Assembly: GCF_028291745.1 (NCBI RefSeq) | Contig: NZ_JAQGNQ010000100.1 | Location: 1-40,080, forward strand | Direction: 5' to 3' | DNA: 40,080 nt | Origin: Ramlibacter sp. | GTDB taxonomy: Bacteria > Pseudomonadota > Gammaproteobacteria > Burkholderiales > Burkholderiaceae_C | Part shown: positions 25,985-34,768 of the stretch, piece after piece | How the letters are laid out: each line of letters starts with the position of its first letter | Position numbering within the stretch: the first letter of the stretch is position 1 | The notes under the pieces: generated by a model | Told to the model about the DNA's origin: nothing | What the model saw: only the letters and a program-made list of their open reading frames with translations | Databases searched by the model: none | Made by a program: the position numbers and the translations under genes

Positions 25985-28252
25985 CTACTCGCCCTTGAGC
26001 GGCTGGTAGGCGTATTGCCGGTACTGGTAGGCACCGTACTTGTAGCCATACCGCCCGTAGTGCCGACGCGTGAGATCGAGCGCATTGAACACGACGCCGC
26101 TCACCGTCCGCCCCGCGAGAGCCAGGCGCCGCGCGCTTTCCCGCAGTTCGCCCAGCTGGGTCTGGTCCGCGCGGGCGACGAGAAGAACGGTACCGGCATG
26201 CAGCGACACGGACAGCGTATCGGCAGCGACCAGCACGGGCGCGCTGTCGATGATGACCAGGTCGTACTTGGCCGATAGGCTCTTGAGCAGGGATCCGAAC
26301 GCGCTGCTGACGACGAGTTCCGCAGGGTTGGGCGGCAGAATACCGGTGGGGACGAAGTCGAGGTTGGGCAGCACCTGCTTTCGGATGGCTTGTTCCAGTG
26401 TCACTGTCCCGGTGGTCAATTCGGAAAGGCCGCCTTTTCGCTCCACGCCGAAGTACTGGTTCAGGTGCCCCTTGCGCAGATCCGCATCGATGAGCAGAAC
26501 GCGCTTGCCCGCGCTCGCCAGCACCGCCGAGAAGTTGGCGGAGATGAAGCTCTTGCCGACGCCGGGGGTGGCACCCGTGATCAGCACGCAATTGTTGTGC
26601 GCCTCGAGCATGGCGAACTGAAGGGCGGTGCGCAGGCTGCGGAGGCTTTCGACCGCCGGATCTTCAGGAGCCGTGCTGGCAAGCACGTGCAAGCCCTGCT
26701 GCTTGCTGCCGACGCGGCGGGCCAGCAGTTCCTGGGTGGAGCTGGACGGCACTGTGCTGTAGACGTTCAGGCCCAGGTCGGCCTCGATCTCCTGTACATT
26801 CCGGATGCCGCGGAAGATCGCGTTCCTGGTGATGGCGGCCAGCACGCCCGCAACCAGGCCGAGCGCGAGCGCAATAGCGAGCGTCAGCCCGCGCTTGGGC
26901 CGGACTGGTTCCTCGGGAATGGCCGCGGAATCGATCAGGCGCACATTGCCGATCTTGCCTTCGCGGATCAGCTGCATCTGCATCGCGTTGTTGCGCAGTT
27001 GCTCGTAAAGCTCGTTGTTGACCTTGACGTCGCGCTCCAGCCGGACGGCATCCTGCTGCACGGCAGGCAGGGCCTTCACCCGGGAGTTGAGGCCGGCGAT
27101 TTCGCGGTTCCAACCGGCAATCTGCGCATCCAGCGTCTTGACGGCGGGGTGCTCCGGCGTGAACCGGGAGACGAGCTCCAGGCGTCTTTGTTGGGCCTCA
27201 ACAAGCTTGCTCTGCAGGTCGACCGAGCGCTCTAGGATCAGCTTGGCCTCCTCGTCGAGTGAGACCGTGCCTTTCTGGTTCCGGTAACTGTTGTAGGCCT
27301 CTTCGGACTGATCCAACTGCTTCTTGAACTGGGGCAGTTGGACATCCAGGAAGGCGAGCGTCTTCTGCGCTTCGGCCGCCTTACGCTCAACGTTCTGTTG
27401 GACGTATTGCTTGCCGATCTCGTTGAGGATGGCCGAGAGGCGTTCGCGATCGGTGTCGCGCAGGCTGGCATCGACGATGCCGGATTGATGTCCCTTTTCG
27501 GCTAGCTTGAGGTCGGTCTGCAGCTCCTCGATTTTCTTGAGCCGGGAGAACCGCGTGACGTTGAATTGCGCGCCCGGCTTTCCGGCCAGCTGATGCAGGA
27601 GAATTGAGACTTCACCGCCCGGCACGCGCGCCTTCAGCGGCACGCCGACTGTTCCGACAACATCCTTTCCGAAGTCGGAATGGGCGACGGAGAATCGGTC
27701 GCCCTGCAGCTTGGTAATGCGGAAGCGCGTGCCTTCGTAGTCCGTCGGAACATCGAAGGTTTCGACCTCGATCTTCTCGTTGCCGGTCACCCAGCCCCCG
27801 AAACCGAGCAATCCCGGTTCCGACGGTGCCTCGGCGTGGCGAGACATCCATTCGCCAACGAGCGGCAGATAGCGCGGCCCTGCCTCGATGTAGAGATGGG
27901 TATTGTCGACCGCTTGGCCCAGGACCATCCGCGACCGGAGGATTTCAATTTCGGCGGCAGCCGCCGTCTTCACGTCGAACAGGCTGGCCGCTTCGCCCAG
28001 AAAGCTTTTCGCGGAACCCGCCGAATCTTCGACTTGGATGAGAAGGTTGGTCTCGTAGAGCGGCTTGGCCAGCAAGGCATAGGCGCCGCCGATGGTCACG
28101 GCCAGCGCCGTCACCGCCGCAACCAGCCAGCGGTTATCGGCAATGATGTCCCAGTATTCGACTAGGTTGAGTTCGGCCTCTTCCTCGACACGTTGCTGTG
28201 CGGGGTTCGATCCGGCAGCAGTCAGCTGCTGCAAAGAATGTGGGGCATTCAT
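25985..28252 (-). CDS. wzc: Wzc-type polysaccharide co-polymerase and tyrosine autokinase
   Basis: This 755-residue inner-membrane protein controls chain length and couples polymerisation to export through Wza. Membrane helices lie at about 41-62 and 456-475, around a long periplasmic coiled-coil part. The cytoplasmic BY-kinase has Walker A GATPGVGKS (560-568), Walker A' VLLIDAD (585-591) and Walker B LVIIDSAP (665-672). The C-terminal tail carries eight tyrosines between 732 and 749 (HYGRYGYKYGAYQYRQYAY), the expected autophosphorylation cluster. The start is 12 bases after wzb. It faces the glycosyltransferase operon. Confidence 0.95.
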   Translation of the reverse strand: MNAPHSLQQLTAAGSNPAQQRVEEEAELNLVEYWDIIADNRWLVAAVTALAVTIGGAYALLAKPLYETNLLIQVEDSAGSAKSFLGEAASLFDVKTAAAAEIEILRSRMVLGQAVDNTHLYIEAGPRYLPLVGEWMSRHAEAPSEPGLLGFGGWVTGNEKIEVETFDVPTDYEGTRFRITKLQGDRFSVAHSDFGKDVVGTVGVPLKARVPGGEVSILLHQLAGKPGAQFNVTRFSRLKKIEELQTDLKLAEKGHQSGIVDASLRDTDRERLSAILNEIGKQYVQQNVERKAAEAQKTLAFLDVQLPQFKKQLDQSEEAYNSYRNQKGTVSLDEEAKLILERSVDLQSKLVEAQQRRLELVSRFTPEHPAVKTLDAQIAGWNREIAGLNSRVKALPAVQQDAVRLERDVKVNNELYEQLRNNAMQMQLIREGKIGNVRLIDSAAIPEEPVRPKRGLTLAIALALGLVAGVLAAITRNAIFRGIRNVQEIEADLGLNVYSTVPSSSTQELLARRVGSKQQGLHVLASTAPEDPAVESLRSLRTALQFAMLEAHNNCVLITGATPGVGKSFISANFSAVLASAGKRVLLIDADLRKGHLNQYFGVERKGGLSELTTGTVTLEQAIRKQVLPNLDFVPTGILPPNPAELVVSSAFGSLLKSLSAKYDLVIIDSAPVLVAADTLSVSLHAGTVLLVARADQTQLGELRESARRLALAGRTVSGVVFNALDLTRRHYGRYGYKYGAYQYRQYAYQPLKGE

Positions 28253-28264
28253 GGAAGTGCCTTT

Positions 28265-28696
28265 TCAAAGTCTCTCAATGCGGCGCAACCATTCCTTGAT
28301 GCCTTCTTCAATGTGGAAGAGAGCATCGCGAAACGCTTTATCGGGCTGCCGGTACGGATCCGGCACGTCCTGACTCGTGAACTCGCCAATCTTGAACACG
28401 CGCCCGTGCACCTGCGGATACATCTCCTCGACGCGCATGCGTTGAATCTGGTCCATGACCAAGACCAGATCGGCATTGAGACACATCTGCCGCGTAAGCT
28501 GGGCCGCCCGGTGATCGGAGATGTCCAGGCCGCGCTCCTTGAGCAGTTGGACAGCCATTTCATCTGCCGGCTGGCCGATCAGTGCGCCCAAGCCGGCCGA
28601 ACTCACGCGCGCTGCGGGAAGCGCCGCCCGCAACAACCCCTCAGCCATGGGACTGCGGCAGATGTTTCCCTCGCACACGACCAGAATGGAGTTCAT
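28265..28696 (-). CDS. wzb: Low-molecular-weight protein tyrosine phosphatase (Wzb)
   Basis: The 143-residue enzyme has the phosphatase loop VCEGNICRSPMAEG, with the nucleophile C8 and R14, and the general-acid motif DPY at 113-115. It would dephosphorylate the Wzc tyrosine tail so that Wzc rings can cycle. The length is normal (about 145). ATG 28696 overlaps the wza stop as ATGA; the frame is open further upstream, but only over wza sequence. The order wza-wzb-wzc is the usual one. Confidence 0.95.
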   Translation of the reverse strand: MNSILVVCEGNICRSPMAEGLLRAALPAARVSSAGLGALIGQPADEMAVQLLKERGLDISDHRAAQLTRQMCLNADLVLVMDQIQRMRVEEMYPQVHGRVFKIGEFTSQDVPDPYRQPDKAFRDALFHIEEGIKEWLRRIERL

Positions 28697-29853
28697 GGAC
28701 CGATGATCTGGCGTCCCGTATTCAGGGCCTGCGCACTCGGCAGAATCAGGCTCATGATGCGGTTCCATTGCACCAGCGGGACCGGATCGATATACACCAC
28801 GTCGCGTGGCTGCAGCGGAAAGGTCTCCGCGAGCGCCAGCGCCGCAGGATTGCCCGCGTTTAGATGGAACACGGCGGGCGTGCCGTCGCTCGCGTTGCGG
28901 ATGACGTAGATCTGGCTCGTGTTCGCAGTGTTGAGGTTGGGGCCGCCCGCTTCACCCAGAGCCTCGTTGAGCGTCAGGCGACCATTGCGCATCACTAGGG
29001 CAGACGGCCGGCTGATCTCACCCATAACAAACACCTTGCGGTCTTCCCGATTGCGCACGGTGACCAAGTCCCCATTTTGCAGGAGAATTCGATTCGGATT
29101 GACTCCCAATTCCTGCAGTTGTGGCAAGTCGATCACCGTCGTTTCGTTGTCACGCGTCAGAGTGACAAACGACCGATCACCTGCAGCGGTGACACCACCC
29201 GCTCGGTTGATAGCCTCTGGCAACGTCATTGGAACGTCGGTGAAGATCTGCGTGCCAGGCACGCGGACTTCCCCGTCCACGTAGGCGCGGCGGCTGCGGA
29301 AGGAGTTAATCCGGACTGTGACTTGCGGATCCTTGATCACTCGGGCGATACGGCGGGCCACGAGTTCCGAAGCTTGAGATTCTGTGAGACCACCGACATG
29401 GATTCGCCCCGCATAGGGAAAGAACACTATTCCCTCGCTATCCACAAGGAATCCCGGCGCACTGCTGATGCCGGTGGGATCGACTTGCTGGCTAATCACC
29501 GTCCCCGCTCCCGGCAGGAGTTCCGGGTGGTCATAGACAATCACTGTAATGATGTCACTCGGCCCGATCGTGTAAGGCTTCGCCTCACCGAAGAACTTGA
29601 TCACCTCAGGCGGGATCGCGGTCGGCTTCGCCCGCGCTTCCGCCTGAATGAGAGCCGGGGTGATCGGCGTGACGGTACCGGCAGCCGCTTGATCAGAATC
29701 GCCCGGCACGTACTGCCCCAGAGTTACGCTCGTGCGCGTCTTCGGATCCGCGAAGTCAAAGCCAGGGGCGGTAACAACGGCACATCCCTGCAGCATCGCC
29801 ATACCGACCAAAGCCACTGAGGCCCACAGCCGGCGAAGTGAATCGTTTCCCAT
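28693..29853 (-). CDS. wza: Outer-membrane polysaccharide export lipoprotein (Wza)
   Basis: This 386-residue protein forms the export channel through the outer membrane. The signal peptide ends in the lipobox LQGC with the lipidated C24. A polysaccharide-export domain follows: YTIGPSDIITVIVYDHPEL, VDSEGIVFFPYAGRIHVGGL. SLBB-type repeats come next (AYVDGEVRVPGTQIFTDVPM, VFVMGEISRPSALVM), and the C-terminus (VQWNRIMSLILPSAQAL) fits the amphipathic barrel helix. ATG 29853 is chosen because it begins the signal peptide. The 356-base gap upstream must hold the promoter of wza-wzb-wzc. Confidence 0.94.
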   Translation of the reverse strand: MGNDSLRRLWASVALVGMAMLQGCAVVTAPGFDFADPKTRTSVTLGQYVPGDSDQAAAGTVTPITPALIQAEARAKPTAIPPEVIKFFGEAKPYTIGPSDIITVIVYDHPELLPGAGTVISQQVDPTGISSAPGFLVDSEGIVFFPYAGRIHVGGLTESQASELVARRIARVIKDPQVTVRINSFRSRRAYVDGEVRVPGTQIFTDVPMTLPEAINRAGGVTAAGDRSFVTLTRDNETTVIDLPQLQELGVNPNRILLQNGDLVTVRNREDRKVFVMGEISRPSALVMRNGRLTLNEALGEAGGPNLNTANTSQIYVIRNASDGTPAVFHLNAGNPAALALAETFPLQPRDVVYIDPVPLVQWNRIMSLILPSAQALNTGRQIIGP

Positions 29854-30209
29854 CTCGCTCTTGTTCGTTGATCTATTGCCGTGTCGTGCACGGACCTTTC
29901 CGCGACAGGGGCAGAACGGCTCATGCACTTGTAGAAAGCTGCCGGTTCGACGTATTCAGGGCGACAGGGGTGTTGCTGTACTTCCTGTCCAACTGAAAGT
30001 TCGTCTCACGTTTCGGCAGCACAGGGGAAAGCTTGGCCTTCGCACCGATGAGAGCGGCGCCCCACAGTATCACTCCGGCGCGGCTGGTGAGCCTCGTCCT
30101 AGGGGACCTACGCCATGTGTTACGAAAGGAACATGAAAATATAACCCAGTTCCCCGCGGTGGACTCGTAGCAGCCCCTGGCAAAGGACAGGATTGAGGAA
30201 AGTTTGATG
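29854..30209. other. Intergenic region between wza and the yjbH-like gene
   Basis: These 356 bases are the leader of the minus-strand wza-wzb-wzc operon and the downstream region of the yjbH-like gene. Base composition is somewhat more AT-rich, with ATATAA at 30138-30143 in a run of A/T. I find no convincing gene, no clear sigma-54 or sigma-70 promoter pair and no strong terminator. Confidence 0.5.
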
Positions 30210-32465
30210 TTACTGCAGAGCACGTGCTGCATCACGGATCCGCCGCACGTTGTCCTCCATGTACAGCAGCCCCGCGCGGTCGAAGTTGAAGGTCGCGTCC
30301 AGTGAAGGCACCGGCGGGAACACGCCGAAGCCGGTGCGCACCGGGTTGCTCCCCTTCTCGCGAACCGTTGTTTCCACTCCTTGGCTGAAGCGCGGCGATC
30401 CCGTTACCTGCACGTGGTGCACCGGTTCCATTTCTCGCCTGGGCGTCAGCGGCACCGAAAGCTGGATGCCGACGAACTGGTGCGTGGACTCATTCTCCAG
30501 CTTGCTGCGGCGGTAGTAGAGGTTCACCGATACGTCGCCGAACCACTGGCGCATCCCGAGCTGGAAGCCCAGGTCGTTGTTCATGAAGTTGCCGCCCGTG
30601 GCCTCGAAGTACGTGCGCGTGGGAGTGTAGTTGTACCGGTACTCCGCCAGCAGGGGGCGCGCCGTGCGGGGACCGGGCGATCCGAGTTCGCCGAAGTTGG
30701 CGTTGCGGAACAGGCCGCCTTCTGCCGTCACGCGGTGCCGGCCTTCGCCCGGTTCCCAGCGCGCCTCCACGTGGGCCCCGTCGAAGTAGCCGCCAAAGCG
30801 GCCCAGCGAAACCTGCCCGGTGAGGGCCGTCAAGCCGTAGCTGGCGCTGGTGACCGGGTCCTTGCCCAGCCAGCGCTCCAGTGGGATGCGCGCCGCCTGC
30901 GTGAAGGCCGCGCGTTCGACGCGGGTGCGGATGCGCCGGTCGTCGAAGACTCCGCCGGGGTCATAGTCCGAAGTGTTGGTCAGAGCGATGTCCTGCCGGA
31001 CTTCAGCCGTTGCTCCTGCCCACAGCGGCAGCAGCAAGCCGATGTTCGTGCCCGCCGAATAATCCAGCACGCCGAATTCCGAGCCGACGTTGGTGCGCAG
31101 CACGGGAGCGATGGTCACGCGCAGGGTGTCGCGGCTGGGCGCGGCCGCCTTCACCACCCACGCTGCGCCCGATTGCAGATCGTCCAGCGGCGTGGTGCCG
31201 GGGGTCGTCAGCTCGCCGGCCGTGCAGGTCTGCGCGGCACCGGCAATCCACGCGCGCAGGCAATCCGCCTCGCCGGTCGCGGCGACGATCGGAATCTGCC
31301 GCTGCGTCAGGATGAAGCGGTAGGCCACACGCGTATCGCCCAGCGTGCGGGCCACCGCGCCCAGGCCGGCGCCCAGCGCATCGAGGGAGTTCCAGTTGTA
31401 GCTGGCGTTGTTGGCGCGCACCGCAACGGAGCCGTCCGCCATCCGGCCGACGTAGATGTCTTCCAGGCCCTTGGCCTTCAGGGTCTCTGCAAGATCCTGC
31501 AGGGTGCCATCGGTGATTGCAGCAGCGCCCGCAGGCCGCGGCGACGCGGGAACTGCGGGGGAGGGCGCCGGGATCGGTGTAGCCACGATGGCTGCGGGCC
31601 GGTCGGCTTCGGCCAGCGCGGGAGCGGGGACGCGTGCTTCGTACGCCGGCAGGCGCTGCTGCGTGCCGCTCAAGGGAGGCAGTGGCGCGCGTTGCGTGTT
31701 GCCCGGCAACGCAGGAACCTTGTACAGCGGAATGGAGAGGCCGACCCCCCACCAATGCCGATCGGTGACATTGCTGCCGGTAATCCGCTGGTTCACGCCG
31801 ACGTGCGCCGACCAGCCCTCGGGCAGCCAGGACGCCGGTGCAAACAAACGCGCACCGGCCCACGCGTTGCCGTCCGAATATTCGACATGGGCCCGCACCA
31901 GGGGCAGAGGCTGCCAGGCCGCGGAGGCGAACGGGCCATTGAGTGGCGAACGCGACCCGCTGATGCCGTTGCCACTGCGTTTGGCCAGGCCGGCGCTCGC
32001 CTCGAAAGGTCCGCCGTCGTACGTGAGCACACCGTAGTAGCTGCGCACATAAGTGACGCTACCGCCGATGTCGGTGAGGCCGAAAGCCGCGTGAAAATGG
32101 CCCGACGTGTCCAGCCCGATGCCCACTTTGCCCGAAGCTGACAAATCGCGGACGCCGCAGCCTTCCGAGAAACAATTACGGTTGAGCGACGTGCTGGCGA
32201 GACGTCCGGCGAGTTCGAAGTTCGGCAGCAGACCGAAACCGAGCACGAAATTGTCGCCTTTCGGACCCTGCGTGCTGCTGTTTCTGGCGACGATTCCCGG
32301 CATCTGGTTGTCGAACGAAAACTCGCTGCGCCCCCACCCGAGAAGGTTCGCATTGGGGGTGATCGACAAGCCGGTAAATCCGGCCTGGGTCATGGTCTGC
32401 GCCACTTGGGCCCACGAGGAGGAGCAGGCCAGCAGGACGGCCGCGGAAATGATGGAGTGGCGCAT
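30210..32465 (-). CDS. YjbH-like outer-membrane exopolysaccharide protein
   Basis: The 751-residue secreted protein has a signal peptide (SIISAAVLLACSSSWAQ) and then YjbH-type barrel sequence (AGFTGLSITPNANLLGWGRS, NFVLGFGLLPNFELAGRL). A Pro/Ala linker near residues 270-320 is followed by a second region with amphipathic strands (YGLTALTGQVSLGRFGGYF, FFEATGG-like and FVGIQLSVPLTPRR). It is like YjbH (DUF940), a predicted outer-membrane porin-like protein tied to exopolysaccharide release. AAGG lies five bases before ATG 32465. It is on its own but directed like wza, suggesting a role in export of the same polymer. Confidence 0.82.
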   Translation of the reverse strand: MRHSIISAAVLLACSSSWAQVAQTMTQAGFTGLSITPNANLLGWGRSEFSFDNQMPGIVARNSSTQGPKGDNFVLGFGLLPNFELAGRLASTSLNRNCFSEGCGVRDLSASGKVGIGLDTSGHFHAAFGLTDIGGSVTYVRSYYGVLTYDGGPFEASAGLAKRSGNGISGSRSPLNGPFASAAWQPLPLVRAHVEYSDGNAWAGARLFAPASWLPEGWSAHVGVNQRITGSNVTDRHWWGVGLSIPLYKVPALPGNTQRAPLPPLSGTQQRLPAYEARVPAPALAEADRPAAIVATPIPAPSPAVPASPRPAGAAAITDGTLQDLAETLKAKGLEDIYVGRMADGSVAVRANNASYNWNSLDALGAGLGAVARTLGDTRVAYRFILTQRQIPIVAATGEADCLRAWIAGAAQTCTAGELTTPGTTPLDDLQSGAAWVVKAAAPSRDTLRVTIAPVLRTNVGSEFGVLDYSAGTNIGLLLPLWAGATAEVRQDIALTNTSDYDPGGVFDDRRIRTRVERAAFTQAARIPLERWLGKDPVTSASYGLTALTGQVSLGRFGGYFDGAHVEARWEPGEGRHRVTAEGGLFRNANFGELGSPGPRTARPLLAEYRYNYTPTRTYFEATGGNFMNNDLGFQLGMRQWFGDVSVNLYYRRSKLENESTHQFVGIQLSVPLTPRREMEPVHHVQVTGSPRFSQGVETTVREKGSNPVRTGFGVFPPVPSLDATFNFDRAGLLYMEDNVRRIRDAARALQ

Positions 32466-32644
32466 CGGCCTTATGGGTCGTTGTTGAAGGAAAGCACCGA
32501 TGGCGCATACACGTGATAGTTGTACGCGCAAGCGCACACATTCACTTGCCGCAGTTTACGTGTGTTCACGATTCTTGTAATCTACCCCGAGCGTGCACCC
32601 GGCGCGATCCCTTCCTCTCCCCTACTTCCCCAAGGACCTGACAC

Positions 32645-33220
32645 ATGAACAAACTCGCGCTCTCCCTCACCCTGCTCGCCTCCGTGGCTTCCCTGGTCGC
32701 GTGCGGCGGCGGCGGCGGCGGCACGCCCACCCCGCTGGTTGCCGCGTCCAACGTGACTGCCAACGTGAACGCCTCCACCGTGAACGCGGTGGCAGGCCAG
32801 TCGTTCTCGTTCGCTTCCGGCGTTCCATCGCTGGGCACCACGTCCGCCACGACGGTCGCCCTGAACAGCGCCTCCACGTTCACGGTGAGCTCGGCCCAGG
32901 GCACCGCCAACGGCAAGCTGACTTTCGGCTCCTGCATCTTCACGGTCACGACCTCCACCTATCCGGCAGGCAGCAAGCTGGCGGCGGGCCAGGTGATCGA
33001 GGTCACCCCCTGCAGCATCACCGCGCAGACGGGCGGCCTGTCGGTCTCGGCAGGTGCCACCGCCGTGCCGGTGACCTTCGACGTGGGCAACTCGGTGTCC
33101 GCGGCCCAGAACTTCACGGTCGACATCCTGGACAACGGCACTGTCGTCGTGAACGGGGCGTCGGTCGCGACCGTGCAAACGACCGCAGCGACTGGCGCCA
33201 CGGGCGCAAGCGGCGGCTGA
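32645..33220 (+). CDS. Small predicted lipoprotein, Ser/Thr/Gly-rich, hypothetical
   Basis: This 191-residue protein has a signal peptide ending in a lipobox-like VAC, followed by six glycines (CGGGGGG). The rest is low in charge and rich in Ala, Ser, Thr, Val and Gly, with beta-strand-like stretches. Two further cysteines (GSCIFTV and TPCSITA) could pair. AAGGA lies about nine bases before the ATG, and a strong terminator follows the stop. The CGGGGG start is common among Burkholderiales lipoproteins of unknown role. I do not recognise the family. Confidence 0.75.
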   Translation: MNKLALSLTLLASVASLVACGGGGGGTPTPLVAASNVTANVNASTVNAVAGQSFSFASGVPSLGTTSATTVALNSASTFTVSSAQGTANGKLTFGSCIFTVTTSTYPAGSKLAAGQVIEVTPCSITAQTGGLSVSAGATAVPVTFDVGNSVSAAQNFTVDILDNGTVVVNGASVATVQTTAATGATGASGG

Positions 33221-33237
33221 TTCAGCTCGCACACACG

Positions 33238-33266
33238 AAAAAGCCCGCAGTGATGCGGGCTTTTTT
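33238..33266. terminator. Strong bidirectional Rho-independent terminator
   Basis: AAAAAGCCCGCA (33238-33249) pairs with TGCGGGCTTTTT around GTGA and runs into six T residues. The A-run on the other side makes it work in both directions, serving the lipoprotein gene (plus) and the vanZ-like gene (minus). Confidence 0.9.
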
Positions 33267-33300
33267 GCGCCCGCGAATTGGCGGGCGGCTGTGGATCTGG

Positions 33301-33684
33301 CTATCGGTAGCGTGGGTCGAACATGCGCCGCGCAGCAAGACCGGCCAGCGTTCCCGTCAAGTCAATGAAGCAATCGCGGATCGTCGGGTGGCGGCCGGGT
33401 ATGAAGTTCTGGAGCAATTCGGTCACGACGGCCAGCAATGCGGCGAGCGCAATTGCGCGCACAACGGCCGGGCGCCCGCTTCCGTAAACAGGGCACGAGG
33501 CAATCAGTGCAAAGAGAGTGAAATGCGCCAGGTGCGCCCACGGCAGCACGTGCCACATGCGATGTTCGATGTCGCTCTTCAATGCGCCGGGCATCAGGAT
33601 GCCGGCAAACAGCAGGACGAGCAGCGAGACGAATGTCGCCCACTGCACCGGCGACGGGCGGGTGCTGGTCATGGCGGGATTCAT
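33301..33684 (-). CDS. VanZ-family membrane protein
   Basis: The 127-residue protein has three or four membrane helices and the VanZ pattern: HVLPWAHLAHFTLFALIA, then LLAVVTELLQNFIPGRHPTIRDCFIDLTGTLAG. VanZ of enterococci gives low teicoplanin resistance; the role of most relatives is unknown. The frame runs back through the tRNA-Leu gene, but that part is tRNA. Starts at ATG 33684 or 33672 lie 3 or 15 bases beyond the encoded CCA end and have no ribosome binding site. The gene is therefore probably transcribed with the tRNA, or leaderless. Confidence 0.75.
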   Translation of the reverse strand: MNPAMTSTRPSPVQWATFVSLLVLLFAGILMPGALKSDIEHRMWHVLPWAHLAHFTLFALIASCPVYGSGRPAVVRAIALAALLAVVTELLQNFIPGRHPTIRDCFIDLTGTLAGLAARRMFDPRYR

Positions 33685-33687
33685 TGC

Positions 33688-33774
33688 TGGTGCCGGAGCC
33701 CGGAATCGAACCGGGATGGTGTTGCCACCGGCAGATTTTGAGTCTGCTGCGTCTACCGATTTCGCCACTCCGGC
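33688..33774 (-). tRNA. tRNA-Leu (anticodon CAA)
   Basis: The 87-base cloverleaf reads from GCCGGAG (acceptor 5') to CTCCGGCACCA, with CCA encoded. The D arm is in TGGCGAAATCGGTAGACGCA, the anticodon loop is CTCAAAA between CAGA and TCTG, and a long variable arm is present, as in class II tRNAs. The T arm is CCCGGTTCGATTCCGGG. It decodes UUG. A VanZ-like gene follows at once on the same strand. Confidence 0.95.
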
Positions 33775-33796
33775 AGCTGGAGAGGGGGAATCGGAA

Positions 33797-33802
33797 ATTA
33801 TG
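33797..33802 (-). promoter_or_regulatory. Candidate -10 box of the tRNA-Leu gene
   Basis: On the minus strand this reads CATAAT, about 23 bases before the tRNA 5' end, a fitting place for a sigma-70 -10 box. The -35 region is not clear. Confidence 0.35.
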
Positions 33803-33815
33803 GCACAGTGATGCC

Positions 33816-34718
33816 ATGGAATATCCGACGATTGAGGACGCGATCGGCCGTACGCCGCTGGTCGCGCTGCAGCGCATTGGAGCGGCCGACAACGCCAGGC
33901 GAGGCAACGTCATCCTCGGCAAGCTCGAGGGCAACAATCCCGCCGGCTCGGTGAAAGATCGCCCCGCGCTTTCGATGATCAAGCGCGCGGAAGAGCGCGG
34001 CGACATCAAGCCCGGCGATACGCTGATCGAAGCCACGTCCGGCAACACCGGGATCGCGCTGGCGATGGCCGCGGCCATCCGCGGCTACCGCATGGTGCTG
34101 ATCATGCCGGAGGACCTGTCGATCGAGCGCGCGCAGACCATGAAGGCCTATGGCGCCGAGCTCCTGCTCACGCCCAAGAGCGCCGGCATCGAGTACGCGC
34201 GCGACCTGGCCGAGAACATGCAGCGCGAAGGCAAGGGCCGCGTGCTCGATCAATTCGCCAATCCCGACAACCCGCGCATCCATTACGAGACCACGGGCCC
34301 GGAGCTGTGGGAGCAGACCGAGGGCCGCATCACGCACTTCGTCAGTGCGATGGGCACGACGGGCACCATCACGGGAGTGTCGCGCTTCCTGAAGGAAAAG
34401 AATTCCGCGGTGCGCATCGTCGGCGCGCAGCCCAGCGAGGGTTCGCGCATTCCCGGCATCCGCAAGTGGCCGGAGGAATACCTGCCCAAGATCTATGACC
34501 CCCGAACCGTGGACGAGCTGGTCTACGTGACGCAGGACGAAGCCGAGGAAATGGCCCGCCGCATGGCCCGCGAGGAGGGCATTTTCGCGGGCATCTCCGC
34601 CGCGGGCGCATTGTGGGTGGCGCAGCAGATCGCGCAAAAGGTCGAGAACGCCACCATCGTGTTCGTGGTGTGCGATCGCGGGGATCGCTATCTCTCCACC
34701 GGGGTGTTCCCGGCGTGA
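33816..34718 (+). CDS. cysM: Cysteine synthase B (CysM)
   Basis: This 300-residue PLP enzyme makes cysteine from O-acetylserine and sulphide or thiosulphate. The PLP lysine is K47 in NPAGSVKDRPAL, and the substrate loop is EATSGNTGIALAMAAAIRGY. The phosphate-binding loop is MGTTGTITGVSRFLKE, and RKWPEEYLPKIYD is typical of CysM rather than CysK. ATG 33816 gives the usual N-terminus MEYPTIEDAIGRTPLV. It starts 41 bases from the divergent tRNA-Leu. Confidence 0.94.
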   Translation: MEYPTIEDAIGRTPLVALQRIGAADNARRGNVILGKLEGNNPAGSVKDRPALSMIKRAEERGDIKPGDTLIEATSGNTGIALAMAAAIRGYRMVLIMPEDLSIERAQTMKAYGAELLLTPKSAGIEYARDLAENMQREGKGRVLDQFANPDNPRIHYETTGPELWEQTEGRITHFVSAMGTTGTITGVSRFLKEKNSAVRIVGAQPSEGSRIPGIRKWPEEYLPKIYDPRTVDELVYVTQDEAEEMARRMAREEGIFAGISAAGALWVAQQIAQKVENATIVFVVCDRGDRYLSTGVFPA

Positions 34719-34746
34719 GCGCCGCACGGCCGCCCGAAGGCGCTCG

Positions 34747-34768
34747 CCCCCTCCGCTTGTGGAGGGGG
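34747..34768. repeat. Short palindrome between cysM and the NUDIX gene
   Basis: CCCCCTCC (34747-34754) and GGAGGGGG (34761-34768) flank GCTTGT. It resembles in style the G/C-tract element at 17-125. It overlaps the only canonical start of the next gene. Confidence 0.55.

Noticed and set aside
29921..30235. 104-codon minus-strand frame between the yjbH-like gene and wza
   Set aside because: It starts inside the 3' end of the yjbH-like gene, has no binding site and no protein-like pattern; the region is more likely leader DNA.
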